Notes under the pieces: model-generated
Told to the model about the DNA's origin: nothing
What the model saw: the letters and a program-made list of their open reading frames with translations, nothing else
The model's database searches: none
Program-made: the position numbers and the translations under genes
Shown here: one piece after another, positions 18,328 to 28,014 of the stretch
Numbering within the stretch: position 1 is the stretch's first letter
How the letters are laid out: every line of letters begins with the position of its first letter
DNA from: Cheiracanthium punctorium
Taxonomy: Eukaryota > Arthropoda > Arachnida > Araneae > Cheiracanthiidae
Assembly: GCA_038373885.1 (NCBI GenBank)
Contig: JAWZYV010011898.1
Location: forward strand, 62,001-126,000
Reading direction: 5' to 3'
Length of the DNA: 64,000 bases

Positions 18328-19177
18328 AGAGACCCATTGGAACTAGCTGCACCAATCCTTTTTTTTAAATTTTTGAGTATGCCGTTCACTCCCGTTTTCA
18401 AAGAATCTATTCACTCCACTCGAGCCGGTTGTCATGAAAACCGAGTCGCCAGACGTTAGAAAGCAGTCGGTCCATTCTTGTGAGAACGTAGTCGTCCCAC
18501 GGAATGAGTTCGATCGTGTGTCGGCCCCCGTATAGAATCCTTCGATTCGAGTCTTACAAAACTACGGGCGTCCGCCCACCACGGGCCATGGATGAAAAAC
18601 GGGGTCCCCCGTTTTGCAAAACCACAGACTATGCATGAAAAACTCTGCCCCACGGGCCATGCATGCGGCCCCCCGTCTTGCAAAGCCACAGACTATGCAT
18701 GCAAAACCACGGGCCATCCATGAAAATGGAACGAGAGAACCTCACAGCGGACTCTGAGATATAACCCTCTCTCTCACCCCCCTATTCAAAATGGCGGCTG
18801 ACCCGAGGAACAACGGGACTCTGAAAAATGAAAAATTTTTAGAAATGAGACGAGAGAACCTGAAAGTCTGTCGGTTGAGACAAAAGTTTGAACGAGACTG
18901 AAAAAAATTACAAACTTCCGAGAAACCGGACGAAAGTTTGTCAGGCCTCACAACGGCTGAGACAAAAGTTTAAACGGAACAAATCCAATTTCTCAAAAAT
19001 GAAAATCGGACGAGACAATCTCGGGAACTTGTCAGCAGTAGGTGCTATTAAAATCAATCTGCTTTTTTCTGTCTACGCAGATCTGTGGACATCCGAGTAA
19101 CTTCTGAAATCTACTTTTTTTAATGCTCTAGACAAAATCAGCGTCTTCGAGAGATTTACGCACACAAGATCTCGATT

Positions 19178-19468
19178 AAAACATTTTTGTTTTTAGACAA
19201 AACACTCAAAAACCTTTTACAATTTCAAACATCCGCGTTGTTGGATGAAGAAAAATATCATACTGTCTTTAACTGCATAGGTTCAGAAGGGACCTCTCTC
19301 TCAAGTGATTATCTTCCTGCAGGTTTCGAGATGCTTCCTCAGAGTGGAGTCGCGTGCGGTTTTTCTCCTTCTCAGGTGCTTCCGCGTTTTGAAGGGGTAA
19401 TCCCCTTTCGTGCGGATGCGCGGGCACGCTGTACTGGAAACAGACCAATCAGAATGCAGAGACTATGA
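19178..19468 (+). pseudogene. 120-codon ORF remnant, unit 5
   Basis: The ATG present in the other copies is ATT here (about 19,176), and the frame carries the same 13-base deletion as unit 4. It is otherwise well conserved. Confidence 0.45.
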
Positions 19469-19566
19469 AGTCACGAGAATGCGGACCAATCAGGAAGCTC
19501 GGAGACCAGCGCCACCTACAGACTTGTAGTATAAATACACGGCGAGCCGGTCCGACATCATTTCTT
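19445..19566 (+). promoter_or_regulatory. Promoter cassette, copy 6, CRE altered
   Basis: CCAAT at 19,445 and TATAAATA at 19,530-19,537 are kept, but the CRE reads TGAAGTCA instead of TGACGTCA. Confidence 0.6.
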
Positions 19567-19686
19567 GTTCGAGTTTACTCCAAGAAGGTGCTCTCTATTT
19601 TTTCACGCCGATTTTTGACAGACCGCAACCTATCCAGTACTTTGCTCATGTGGAATTTATCCGGACTTTCAATTCTTGGTGTGTTT

Positions 19687-20700
19687 CAAAGTTTCAGCTG
19701 GTAGACGCTCTGACAAAATCTTACAGTTTCCCCTTTTGTTTCATCTGACGTTACTTTGAAATTTTTCAAGTATCCATTATTCCAATCATGTGTCGGACCT
19801 TGGTGTGTTTCAAAGTTCCGTGAGATCTGTAAGATTTTGTCAGAGCGTCTACCAGCTGAAACTAAAATTTTCAATTGGTAGACGCTCTGACAAAATCTTA
19901 GTTTCTCCTTTTGTTACATCTGACGTTACTTTGAAATTTTTCAAGTATCCATTATTCCAATCATGTGTCGGATCTTGGTGTGTTTCAAAGTTCCGTGAGA
20001 TCTGTAAGATTTTGTCAGAGCGTCTACCAGCTGAAACTAAAATTATATATTAAAAATTTTTTCTTTTTCTTTTAAATAATATATAGTTTTAGTTTCAGCT
20101 GGTAGACGCTCTGACAAAATCTTACAGTTTCCCCTTTTGTTTCATCTGACGTTACTTTGAAATTTTTCAAGTATCCATTATTCCAATCATGTGTCGGATC
20201 TTGGTGTGTTTCAAAGTTCCGTGAGATTATCTTAACGAGTGGCTGATAAGTTCCCGAGGTTCCGATTTCTAAATTTTCATTTTTCAGAACTTGGATTTGT
20301 TGGGACGGCTCGAGTGGAGTTTACGGCGTATTCAAAAATTTAAAAAAAGGATCGGGCAGTTTGTTTCAATGGGACTCTGTGTTTTATGTGAAAATTTTCA
20401 AGAGTTTCATTTTTTTTTCAAAGTCTTGTTCCAACTTTTATCTCAGGTCCCAGGTTCTCGTCCGATTTTCATTTTTCTCAGAGTCACTGTTATTTCAACC
20501 GTTGGGTCGGAAGAAAGTCGGGACTCGACCAGAACTCTGACAGACTCCCAGGTTCTCTCGTTTTTTTAATCTGTGAGTAGCAATCCCCAGATATTGACAA
20601 AAAAAAATGACATGTATTATTAAACAGATTTCATAAGTGTCTCGGAACGTCATGTCCACAAAATGTGTCTACACAAAATAGCTGGCAGTTTCCCTTTTGT
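19687..20700. repeat. Scrambled right end of the tandem array
   Basis: Three inverted-repeat arms (19.69-20.23 kb) are followed by shuffled pieces of the unit in reverse orientation, for example TTCCCGAGGTTCCGATTTC at about 20,250 and GGGACTCTGTGTTTT near 20,370. ORFs here are readings of repeat DNA; nothing gene-like is called. Confidence 0.6.
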
Positions 20701-20839
20701 TTCATCTCACGGGAACACACCATAATCCGACACATGATTGGAATAATGGATACTTGAAAAATTTCAAAGTAACGTCAGATGAAACAAAAGGGGAAACTGT
20801 AAGATTTTATCACAGCGTCTACTCTGAAACAAATCCAAG

Positions 20840-21420
20840 TTCTGAAAAAATAAAATTTAGAAATCGGAACATCGGGAACTTGTCTCTCCAAGTTCTGAAA
20901 AATGGGACGAGAGAACTTGACAGCCAAGTCCGCCATTTTGAATTGGGGGGTCCCGAGGGAAGGAATCGGAACGCAACGATGGACGACTTGCAGAGTCTCG
21001 TTTCGTAAGTCGACAACCAAAGTCGTTGTTTTCAAGTCGACGGATCACCCAACTCCACGAACGTGTGGTGGCCCCGGGGTCGTACTGTAGGCCCAAGGTA
21101 ATCGACTTGAAAACAGCGGTCGCAGCTCGTTAGTGTCCAAACCTTCATTTTACGACACCCCCTCTTCAAAGGGGGTATTGGGTTCCGACTTCAAAACAGC
21201 GGTGACAGCTCGTTTCGTAGTCTTTGGAAGGTCGTTTTACAGTCGGTCGCAAAAATCTACGAGCACCGGGCCCCTTCCTGTTTTTTTTCGAAAACACGTT
21301 TCACGATTTTATTTTTGGGGGAAATGTTGCAATGAAAAGGGTTATTTCATCTGACGCGCGGAGTATTCCAAAATGAAATACGAGTTTAAAAATAAAAACG
21401 AATCGCGTGGAATACACAGT
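20840..21420. repeat. Segment duplicated from 6.96-7.44 kb
   Basis: CCGCCATTTTGAATTGGGGG, GAGTCTCGTTTCGTAAGTCG and ATTTTATTTTTGGGGGAAAT occur in the same order at 6.96-7.44 kb and here. This copy has an extra 120 bp with a second GACTTCAAAACAGCGG motif. A short frame ATG GAC GAC TTG CAG ends at a GTAAGT string at about 21,006, which could be a first exon and donor, but this is weak. Confidence 0.65.
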
Positions 21421-23060
21421 ATTCCAGAGCCGACAAAGTCGGTGCGAATAAATACAAATTCCGATATTAGAAAAACACAAGTTTACCGCAGAATACAAAG
21501 TATTCTGATAATAGGAAAAAAAAAATTTTAAGGAATGGTCCCACCATCCACCCGGCAGATATTGCTGCCGCACCATTCCATTTTTTTGAAACGAATCGCG
21601 TGGAATACACAGTATTCCAAAATGAAACACGAGTTTAAAATAAAATCGAATCGCGTGGAATACACAGTATTCTAAAATGAAACACGAGTTTAAAATAAAA
21701 ACGAATCGCGTGGAATACACAGTATTCCAAAATGAAACACGAGTTTTAAAATAATACGAATCGCGTGGAATACACAGTATTCCAAAATGAAACACGAGTT
21801 TAAAATAAAAACGAATTGCGTGGAATACACAGTATTCCAAAATGAAACACGAGTTTAACATAAAAACGAATCGCGTGGAATACACAGTATTCCAAAATGA
21901 AACACGAGTTTAACATAAAAACGAATCGCGTGGAATACACAGTATTCCAAAATGAAACACGAGTTTAACATAAAAACGAATCGCGTGGAATACACAGTAT
22001 TCCAAAATGAAACACGAGTTTAACATAAAAACGAATCGCGTGGAATACACAGTATTCCAAAATGAAACACGAGTTTAAAATACAAAGACCGATTCGCGTG
22101 GAATACACAGTATTCCAAAATGAAACACGAGTTTAAAATACAAAGACCGATTCGCGTGGAATACACAGTATTCCAAAATGAAACACGAGTTTAAAATACA
22201 AAGACCGATTCGAGCGCAGTGAAATCAAAGACCGATACAGCGCAAAAAACACACAAGTTCGTGAGTTCGGAAAAATACAAAGACCGGTTCGAGCGAAAGC
22301 GCAAATACAAAAGTAAACACTTTGACATAAAAAAATTATTTTTTTTTAATAGAATGGTCCCACCAGCCACCCGGTAGCAATGTCTACCGCACCATTCTTT
22401 TTTTTGCCAAAGTTTGAATTTTGTTGTGGAAGAAAAGTCAGCTTCAGTCGAATCCCAATAACCACAGGTTTTTAGGTAGAACAAGTTTGATTTGAAAGTT
22501 TAGTTTTAAGTTTAGTTTTAAAGTTAAAGTCATCATCGCGAGTTTAAAAAGTCATCACAAGCGCAAGTATAGATCTACCGGCACCGGGTTTTCGCACTCA
22601 CTGGAAAAATACACAGTTCGCAAGTTTTATCGCACAGTACAACACGCGGAAAGATTTTTTTTTATCGATTCGCGCCCCACAACATTCCAACTCAAATGCC
22701 TTTCTATCGGACACAGTCCGCCAAGGCAATCGTCCCAAAAAAGTTTGTCGAAACGTGAAATGCGACGTCTTACATTGACCGTTTTGACAGACTTTTTTTT
22801 TGATCGACTGAAGCTGTCATTTTTTCCTGTAAATGACGGCGTGTAATCCATGAGGTAGGTATTGCGTAATCCGAGGTAGGTATTGCGTAATCCATGAGAA
22901 TAGTATTGTGTAATCCCGGAGAATAGCAACACATCAGAGTAGTTCTTCCTTCGACATCCGTCCCGAGAAAAAAGGCCAAGTGCATAGGCAGACGCAAATG
23001 CGAATGCGAATTTTCTCTCGGAGTATCCCGCTTATATTGAAACTAGAAAAAAAAAAAAAA
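21240..23060. repeat. Left arm of a giant inverted repeat
   Basis: The arm matches 24.50-26.24 kb in reverse complement over about 1.75 kb. It includes the 55 bp array, two hairpin modules flanked by GGAATGGT/ACCATTCC-type ends (21,532-21,579 and 22,352-22,397), a unique stretch at 22.4-22.75 kb, a doubled GAGGTAGGTATTGCGTAATC (22,853-22,892) and a terminal hairpin at 22,990-23,122. The arm ORFs (for example 22,627-22,932 minus) appear mirrored in the other arm and show no family features. Confidence 0.9.
21358..22215. repeat. 55 bp tandem repeats with a 19 bp palindrome (left array)
   Basis: The palindrome TGGAATACACAGTATTCCA recurs at 21,408, then 21,601, 21,656 (one change), 21,711, 21,766, 21,821, 21,876, 21,931, 21,986 and 22,041 at a 55 bp period, then at 22,099 and 22,156 with a 57-58 bp period. 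Each is followed by AAATGAAACACGAGTTTAAA. Short palindromes in tandem array are the hallmark of baculovirus homologous regions, which act as enhancers and origins; whether these do so is inference. Confidence 0.85.
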
Positions 23061-23118
23061 AATTCTAGTTTCAATATAAGCGGGATACTCCGAGAGAAAA
23101 TTCGCATTCGCATTTGCG

Positions 23119-23122
<4 letters not shown>
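22990..23122. repeat. Long perfect hairpin at the inner end of the left arm
   Basis: GCGAATGCGAATTTTCTCTC runs into CGGAGTATCCCGCTTATATT and an A-run, and the exact reverse complement follows. The stem is about 55 bp with an A/T loop. Confidence 0.85.
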
Positions 23123-23151
<29 letters not shown>

Positions 23152-23401
23152 CTGGTAGACGCTGTGACAAAATCTTACAGTTTCCCCTTTTCATTCATCG
23201 GGGAACCGGTTCCCCGAAATGATAAAAAAAAGAAACGATGAAAATTTTCTTAGCGAGTCGTCTCGTTCCATTTCAAAATTTCCATTTTTCGCATTCCATC
23301 TCAACTTTTGCCTCTTGGATCGGAGAAAGTCAGACGACATTTTTTTTGAACAGACTTGGGATGGTGGTTCGAAATGAAACTGGACCGTGACAGTTTATCC
23401 A

Positions 23402-24046
23402 CTACTTTGAAATTTTTTTGTTGTCGCAGTTTATCGGAAACTTTTTCTTCTGGCTCACGAGAAGAAGGTTTTTGTCGTCGTCGAACGATAGTCGTGCCAT
23501 GGGTGGTGGTGGTAGTGGTCGTAATAGGAACGGCGGTAGTAGAGGTAACAAAAGAAGCGGCGTCATGGGTGGTGGTGATCGTCGTATCGTGACTTGGAGG
23601 CGGTGATAGTAAGAATAGTTGTACGTCACCACTCTTTTGCCGATCGGCGATTTATTCCGGCGGCTGCTGCTGCAGACGATGTAGTAGAACGCGTCACGGG
23701 CCGAGGCCCAAAACGGTTTCTCACAATGGATGCCAAGGACAACATATTCTCGCAAGACGTCCAGCTTCTTGTTTTCGGGAATCCACTCTCCCGTTCGTTC
23801 GTCGAGGACCAGCATCGTGCGAACGTCGATCGTCCTCTTCCATGCCAGGACCGTCGCGTCCGACGCGGGTTTGCAGACGTCTTGTTTGAGAACGTAGTCA
23901 GCGGTCACGAACCGCAGGTTTTCGGTCCCCGAACAGCGAAAGCACACCGTCACGAGGCGGGCGATTACCGGACACCGAAAACGACACTCGTGGCGGTAGG
24001 ACCTGTCTTCGGAGAGGCACTGGAAACACACCAAGATCCGACACAT
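23402..24046 (-). CDS. GC-rich viral gene fragment in the loop of the giant inverted repeat
   Basis: The frame runs from an ATG at 24,046 that lies inside the dispersed repeat, so the true 5' end is lost. The coding signal lies at about 24,030-23,560, where third codon positions are rich in G and C, unlike all surrounding DNA. Visible features are Cys pairs (CFQC, CFRC) with intervening HECRFRC in the first 40 residues, suggesting zinc binding, then a mixed domain containing VLDERTGEWIPENKKLDVLR, then a Pro/Leu run that is low-complexity GGT-repeat DNA. No family is recognised. The opposite-strand ORF (23,594-24,187) has poorer composition and is taken as its shadow. Confidence 0.5.
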   Translation of the reverse strand: MCRILVCFQCLSEDRSYRHECRFRCPVIARLVTVCFRCSGTENLRFVTADYVLKQDVCKPASDATVLAWKRTIDVRTMLVLDERTGEWIPENKKLDVLREYVVLGIHCEKPFWASARDAFYYIVCSSSRRNKSPIGKRVVTYNYSYYHRLQVTIRRSPPPMTPLLLLPLLPPFLLRPLPPPPMARLSFDDDKNLLLVSQKKKFPINCDNKKISK

Positions 24047-24225
24047 GATTGGAATAATGGATACTTGAAAAATTTCAAAGTAACGTCAGATGAAACAAAA
24101 AGGGAAACTGTAAGATTTTGTCAGAGCGTCTACCAGCTGAAACTAAAACTATATATTTATATATATTATATTTATATATATATTTAAAAAAAAAAAAAAA
24201 AAAAAAAAAAATTTTTTTTTTTTTT

Positions 24226-24281
<56 letters not shown>

Positions 24282-24419
24282 TTTTATTTCATCTCACGGA
24301 ACTTTGAAACACACCAAGATCCGACACATGATTGGAATAATGGATACTTGAAAAATTTCAAAGTAACGTCAGATGAAACAAAAGGGGAAACTGTAAGATT
24401 TTGTCACAGCGTCTACCAG

Positions 24420-24452
<33 letters not shown>
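24020..24452. repeat. Inverted viral repeats and AT microsatellite right of the loop gene
   Basis: Two minus-oriented arms (CACCAAGATCCGACACATG at 24,029 and 24,312) flank an A/T junction and a (TA)n tract at 24,226-24,277. They are followed by a run of more than 30 A residues. Confidence 0.75.
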
Positions 24453-24456
<4 letters not shown>

Positions 24457-24585
24457 CGCAAATGCGAATGCGAATTTTCTCTCGGAGTATCCCGCTTATA
24501 TTGAAACTAGAAAAAAAAAAATTTTTTTCTTTTTTTCTAGTTTCAATATAAGCGGGATACTCCGAGAGAAAATTCGCATTCGCAT
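24453..24585. repeat. Long hairpin at the inner end of the right arm
   Basis: Mirror of the 22,990-23,122 hairpin: GCGAATTTTCTCTCGGAGTA, A/T loop, then the reverse complement. Confidence 0.85.
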
Positions 24586-26242
24586 TTGAGTCTGCCTATG
24601 CACTTGGCCTTTTTTCTCGGGACGGATGTCGAAGGAAGAACTACTCTGATGTGTTGCTATTCTCCGGGATTACACAATACTATTCTCATGGATTACGCAA
24701 TACCTACCTCGGATTACGCAATACCTACCTCATGGATTACACGCCGTCATTTACAGGAAAAAATGACAGCTTCAGTCGATCAAAAAAAAAGTCTGTCAAA
24801 ACGGGCAATGTAAGACGTCGCATTTCACGTTTCGACAAACTTTTTTGGGACGATTGCCTTGGCGGACTGTGTCCGATAGAAAGGCATTTGAGATGGAATG
24901 TTGTGGGGATCAAAACGCGAATCGATAAAAAAAAATCTTTCCGCGTGTTGTACTGTGCGATAAAACTTGCGAACTGTGTATTTTTCCAGTGAGTGCGAAA
25001 ACCCGGTGCCGGTAGATCTATACTTGCGCTTGTGATGACTTTTTAAACTCGCGATGATGACTTTAACTTTAAAACTAAACTTAAAACTAAACTTTGAAAT
25101 CAAACTTGTTCTAACTAAAAACCTGTGGTTATTGGGATTCGACTGAAGCTGACTTTTCTTCCACAACAAAATTCAAACTTTGGCAAAAAAAAGAATGGTG
25201 CGGTAGACATTGCTACCGGGTGGCTGGTGGGACCATTCTATTAAAAAAAATAATTTTTTTATGTCAAAGTGTTTACTTTTGTATTTGCGCTTTCGCTCGA
25301 ACCGGTCTTTGTATTTTTCCGAACTCACGAACTTGTGTGTTTTTTGCGCTGTATCGGTCTTTGATTTCATTGCGCTCGAATCGGTCTTTGTATTTTAAAC
25401 TCGTGTTTCATTTTGGAATACTGTGTATTCCACGCGAATCGGTCTTTGTATTTTAAACTCGTGTTTCATTTTGGAATACTGTGTGTTCCACGCGAATCGG
25501 TCTTTGTATTTTAAACTCGTGTTTCATTTTGGAATACTGTGTATTCCACGCGATTCGTTTTTATGTTAAACTCGTGTTTCATTTTGGAATACTGTGTATT
25601 CCACGCGATTCGTTTTTATGTTAAACTCGTGTTTCATTTTGGAATACTGTGTATTCCACGCGATTCGTTTTTATGTTAAACTCGTGTTTCATTTTGGAAT
25701 ACTGTGTATTCCACGCGATTCGTTTTTATGTTAAACTCGTGTTTCATTTTGGAATACTGTGTATTCCACGCAATTCGTTTTTATTTTAAACTCGTGTTTC
25801 ATTTTGGAATACTGTGTATTCCACGCGATTCGATTTTATTTTAAACTCGTGTTTCATTTTGGAATACTGTGTATTCCACGCGATTCGTTTCAAAAAATGG
25901 AATGGTGCGGCAGCAATATCTGCCGGGTGGATGGTGGGACCATTCCTTAAAAAAATTTTTTTTTTCCTATTATCAGAATACTTTGTATTCTGCGGTAAAC
26001 TTGTGTTTTTCTAATATCGGAATTTGTATTTATTCGCACCGACTTTGTCGGCTCTGGAATACTGTGTATTCCACGCGATTCGTTTTTATTTTTAAACTCG
26101 TATTTCATTTTGGAATACTCCACGTGTCAGATGAAATAACCCTTTTCATTGCAACATTTCCCCCAAAAATAAAATCGTGAAACGTGTTTTCGAAAAAAAA
26201 CAGAAAGGGGTCCGGTGTTCGTAGATTTTTGGACGGACTGTA
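24500..26242. repeat. Right arm of the giant inverted repeat, ending at the host junction
   Basis: Reverse complement of 21,240-23,060, with hairpin modules at 25,193-25,239 and 25,899-25,946. Differences are few but real (for example GGTCCGGTGTTCG against GGCCCGGTGCTCG in matching orientation), so it is not a simple assembly mirror. Homology stops at GGACTGTAA, where host-type sequence begins. Confidence 0.9.
25385..26118. repeat. 55 bp tandem repeats with a 19 bp palindrome (right array)
   Basis: Same repeat as the left array in opposite orientation; the palindrome reads TGGAATACTGTGTATTCCA. Some copies carry GTGTGTTCCA, showing independent mutation. Confidence 0.85.
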
Positions 26243-26470
26243 AGGTGACCAGATTTCTGTAGTCAGAATCGGGGACAAGTCCCCGATTCTGACAACAAAA
26301 CTGGGGACATTTATAATTAATGCAATAATTAATAGTAACTTAATTGAAAAACAATGCAATAATTAAAAATTGTCCTCAGTTCCATTTTTAATTTCTGGGG
26401 ACAATTTGAAAACGTCCTGAAAATGGGTAGTTATCGCAACCAGGAAACTAGACCCCCATGGTCGCCTTAC
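26240..26470. mobile_element. Short TIR element at the virus-host junction
   Basis: GTAAGGTGACCAGA at 26,240 is mirrored by TGGTCGCCTTAC at 26,459-26,470, giving a 231 bp MITE-like element. A perfect 15 bp stem GTCAGAATCGGGGAC / GTCCCCGATTCTGAC lies at 26,262-26,293. No target duplication can be read because the left flank is viral. Confidence 0.55.
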
Positions 26471-26802
26471 CCTAGGAATAAGTTTTGGGTGACGTCACAA
26501 ATCCGAACGTTTGCTTAAACGAGCGTGGCAGATCATACCCTGATAATTTCAAGAAAGAATATTCTTTCAAATGGCAACAACTTCAATCTTTCAGAAAAGT
26601 CTACATTTGAGGAATGTGAAACATTAATTCAATAAGCTTGTGTTGATCTGTTACCTCGGTCTGGTCTTGTGGTCTGTTTTATCTTCAGAATGTAAAGTAA
26701 AATCAAAGGAAATTTTAGATCATTTAGTGCACTGTTAAATGATGTTCTTGTTCTTTAAATTTCTCGGATATCTAATTTCCTCATCAATGTTGAGTCGGTA
26801 AA
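26471..26802 (+). promoter_or_regulatory. Upstream region and probable 5' UTR of WDR20
   Basis: About 330 bp of unique DNA lie between the junction element and the WDR20 ATG. A TGACGTCA CRE occurs at about 26,491. No TATA box or start site can be fixed. Confidence 0.35.
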
Positions 26803-27051
26803 ATGGCGGTACAGTGTGAAGGGGGAGGCAAGGATGAACTGAAGACACAATTTATGACTCGAGAAGGAGTCTATAAATTAATGACCCTTTCTGAATATTC
26901 GAGACCTAACAGAGTTGGTTTTAATGCACAGGGTAACACGCCCGTAAAAGTTTCTTTTGTGACTGTTCCTGATCCATCCGGCAACGGTGATAGAATTTGT
27001 TTTAACGTAGGGCGAGAGCTCTATGTTTATGTATATAAAGGTGTAAAGAAG
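26803..27051 (+). CDS. WDR20: WDR20 first coding exon
   Basis: WDR20 is a WD-repeat protein that binds the deubiquitinases USP12 and USP46 and stimulates them (family knowledge). The exon encodes MAVQCEGGGKDELKTQFMTR, then EGVYKL, SEYSRPNRVGFNAQG, SGNGDRICFNVGRELYVYVY and KGVKK, following the conserved N-terminus of animal WDR20 closely. The ATG at 26,803 aligns with the known start. The exon ends AAG at 27,051, followed by GTAAGC, a good splice donor in phase 0. The rest of the gene (WD repeats) is not recognised in the following 37 kb, so intron 1 is long or the gene is interrupted. The exon looks intact. Confidence 0.9.
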
Positions 27052-28007
27052 GTAAGCCATCGTTTGATATTTTGAAGTATATATGACAATACTGTTTATA
27101 TGGCTTATATCTTTCTGGTGTGATTGTTGACATTAATGTAACTACTTTTTAAGACTTGCGTGTTTATTTATCACGTATAATGATGTTGCCGAAGGGATTT
27201 CGACGTGTATTATGACCCCAACATATTAGCTTAGTTTTTGCGGTATTGGACTCTCGTTTAATCGATATACTTTTTTACAGATTTTGGTACTTCTGCACTG
27301 ATCTTTTAATTTTTACAGACTGGCTACTTGGATTGACGGTTCCATTAGCCCCTAACCTATTCAGTCCACTGTAGGGTATATATAAAATTTTAAACTAATA
27401 ATGTACTTATGATAATTTCAAACCTAGTGTATATTTGAATCTCCTCTCCCCCTCCTTCCCTAAAACAAACTGGTGTGAAACATCAGTTTTAAAAATCAAA
27501 AGTTTTTTTAATATTAACTTTTAAAATCTGTTTATATGTTTGTCTTTATCTTGTTTAGAAACGCTTCAGTGTTTCCTGATTTATGCTGAAAAGATGTTCC
27601 AAAATTTTTCTCAGAATGATGCATTTAATTTTTTTCTTTTGCATTAAACTTTGTAAATAGATAGACAAAACAATGGTCTCAATAGTGTGTGTGATAATGG
27701 TGCCATCTGTTCAAAAAGCAATGGCCATAATCGGTGCCTGTGGATGCAGAGCACCCACAGAATTTTTAGATAGATCAAAGATAGGGCTACATTTATGTGG
27801 GTCCTTCAAAATTCAAGAGCTTACAAAAAATTACATTGGGTGCTGATCACCAGCAATGATGTAAGGATAACCAACAATCCGAACACAGTGATGTACACAA
27901 GGAGGGGTTAAACTTGCACCTCCCCCTATCCAATTACGCCAGTATTGTAATATTAGTGTTGACTCTAGAAAAGAAGGGCCGCGAGGGGGGGGGGAGTTTC
28001 AAAAAGG
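27052..28007 (+). other. Start of WDR20 intron 1
   Basis: Unique AT-rich sequence after the splice donor. I see no coding or clear repeat, apart from poly-G and poly-C tracts near 27,985 and 27,445. Confidence 0.5.
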
Positions 28008-28014
28008 GCACTTG

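Larger units (their letters stand above)
17557..19686. repeat. Tandem viral unit 5
   Basis: It starts with an enlarged inverted-repeat cluster (17.55-17.96 kb), then RING (18,028-18,327), hairpin (18,243-18,315), peptide ORF, 120-codon ORF remnant and promoter. It ends with the same truncated junction as unit 4 (CAATTCTTGGTGTG), so units 4 and 5 share a later rearrangement. Confidence 0.85.

Noticed and set aside
21301..21885. 194-codon minus-strand ORF across the 55 bp array
   Set aside because: It is the repeat read through. The 55 bp period is not a multiple of three, so the frame merely rotates through the palindrome (MYSTRFVF repeats); the mirror ORFs at 25.7-26.2 kb are the same.
21358..22215. 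CRISPR array
   Set aside because: The whole 55 bp unit repeats with no unique spacers, no cas genes are present, and the surrounding DNA is eukaryotic or viral.
23594..24187. 197-codon plus-strand ORF
   Set aside because: It lies opposite the GC-rich minus-strand frame, has less protein-like composition, and ends in low-complexity IYIY repeats from an AT microsatellite.
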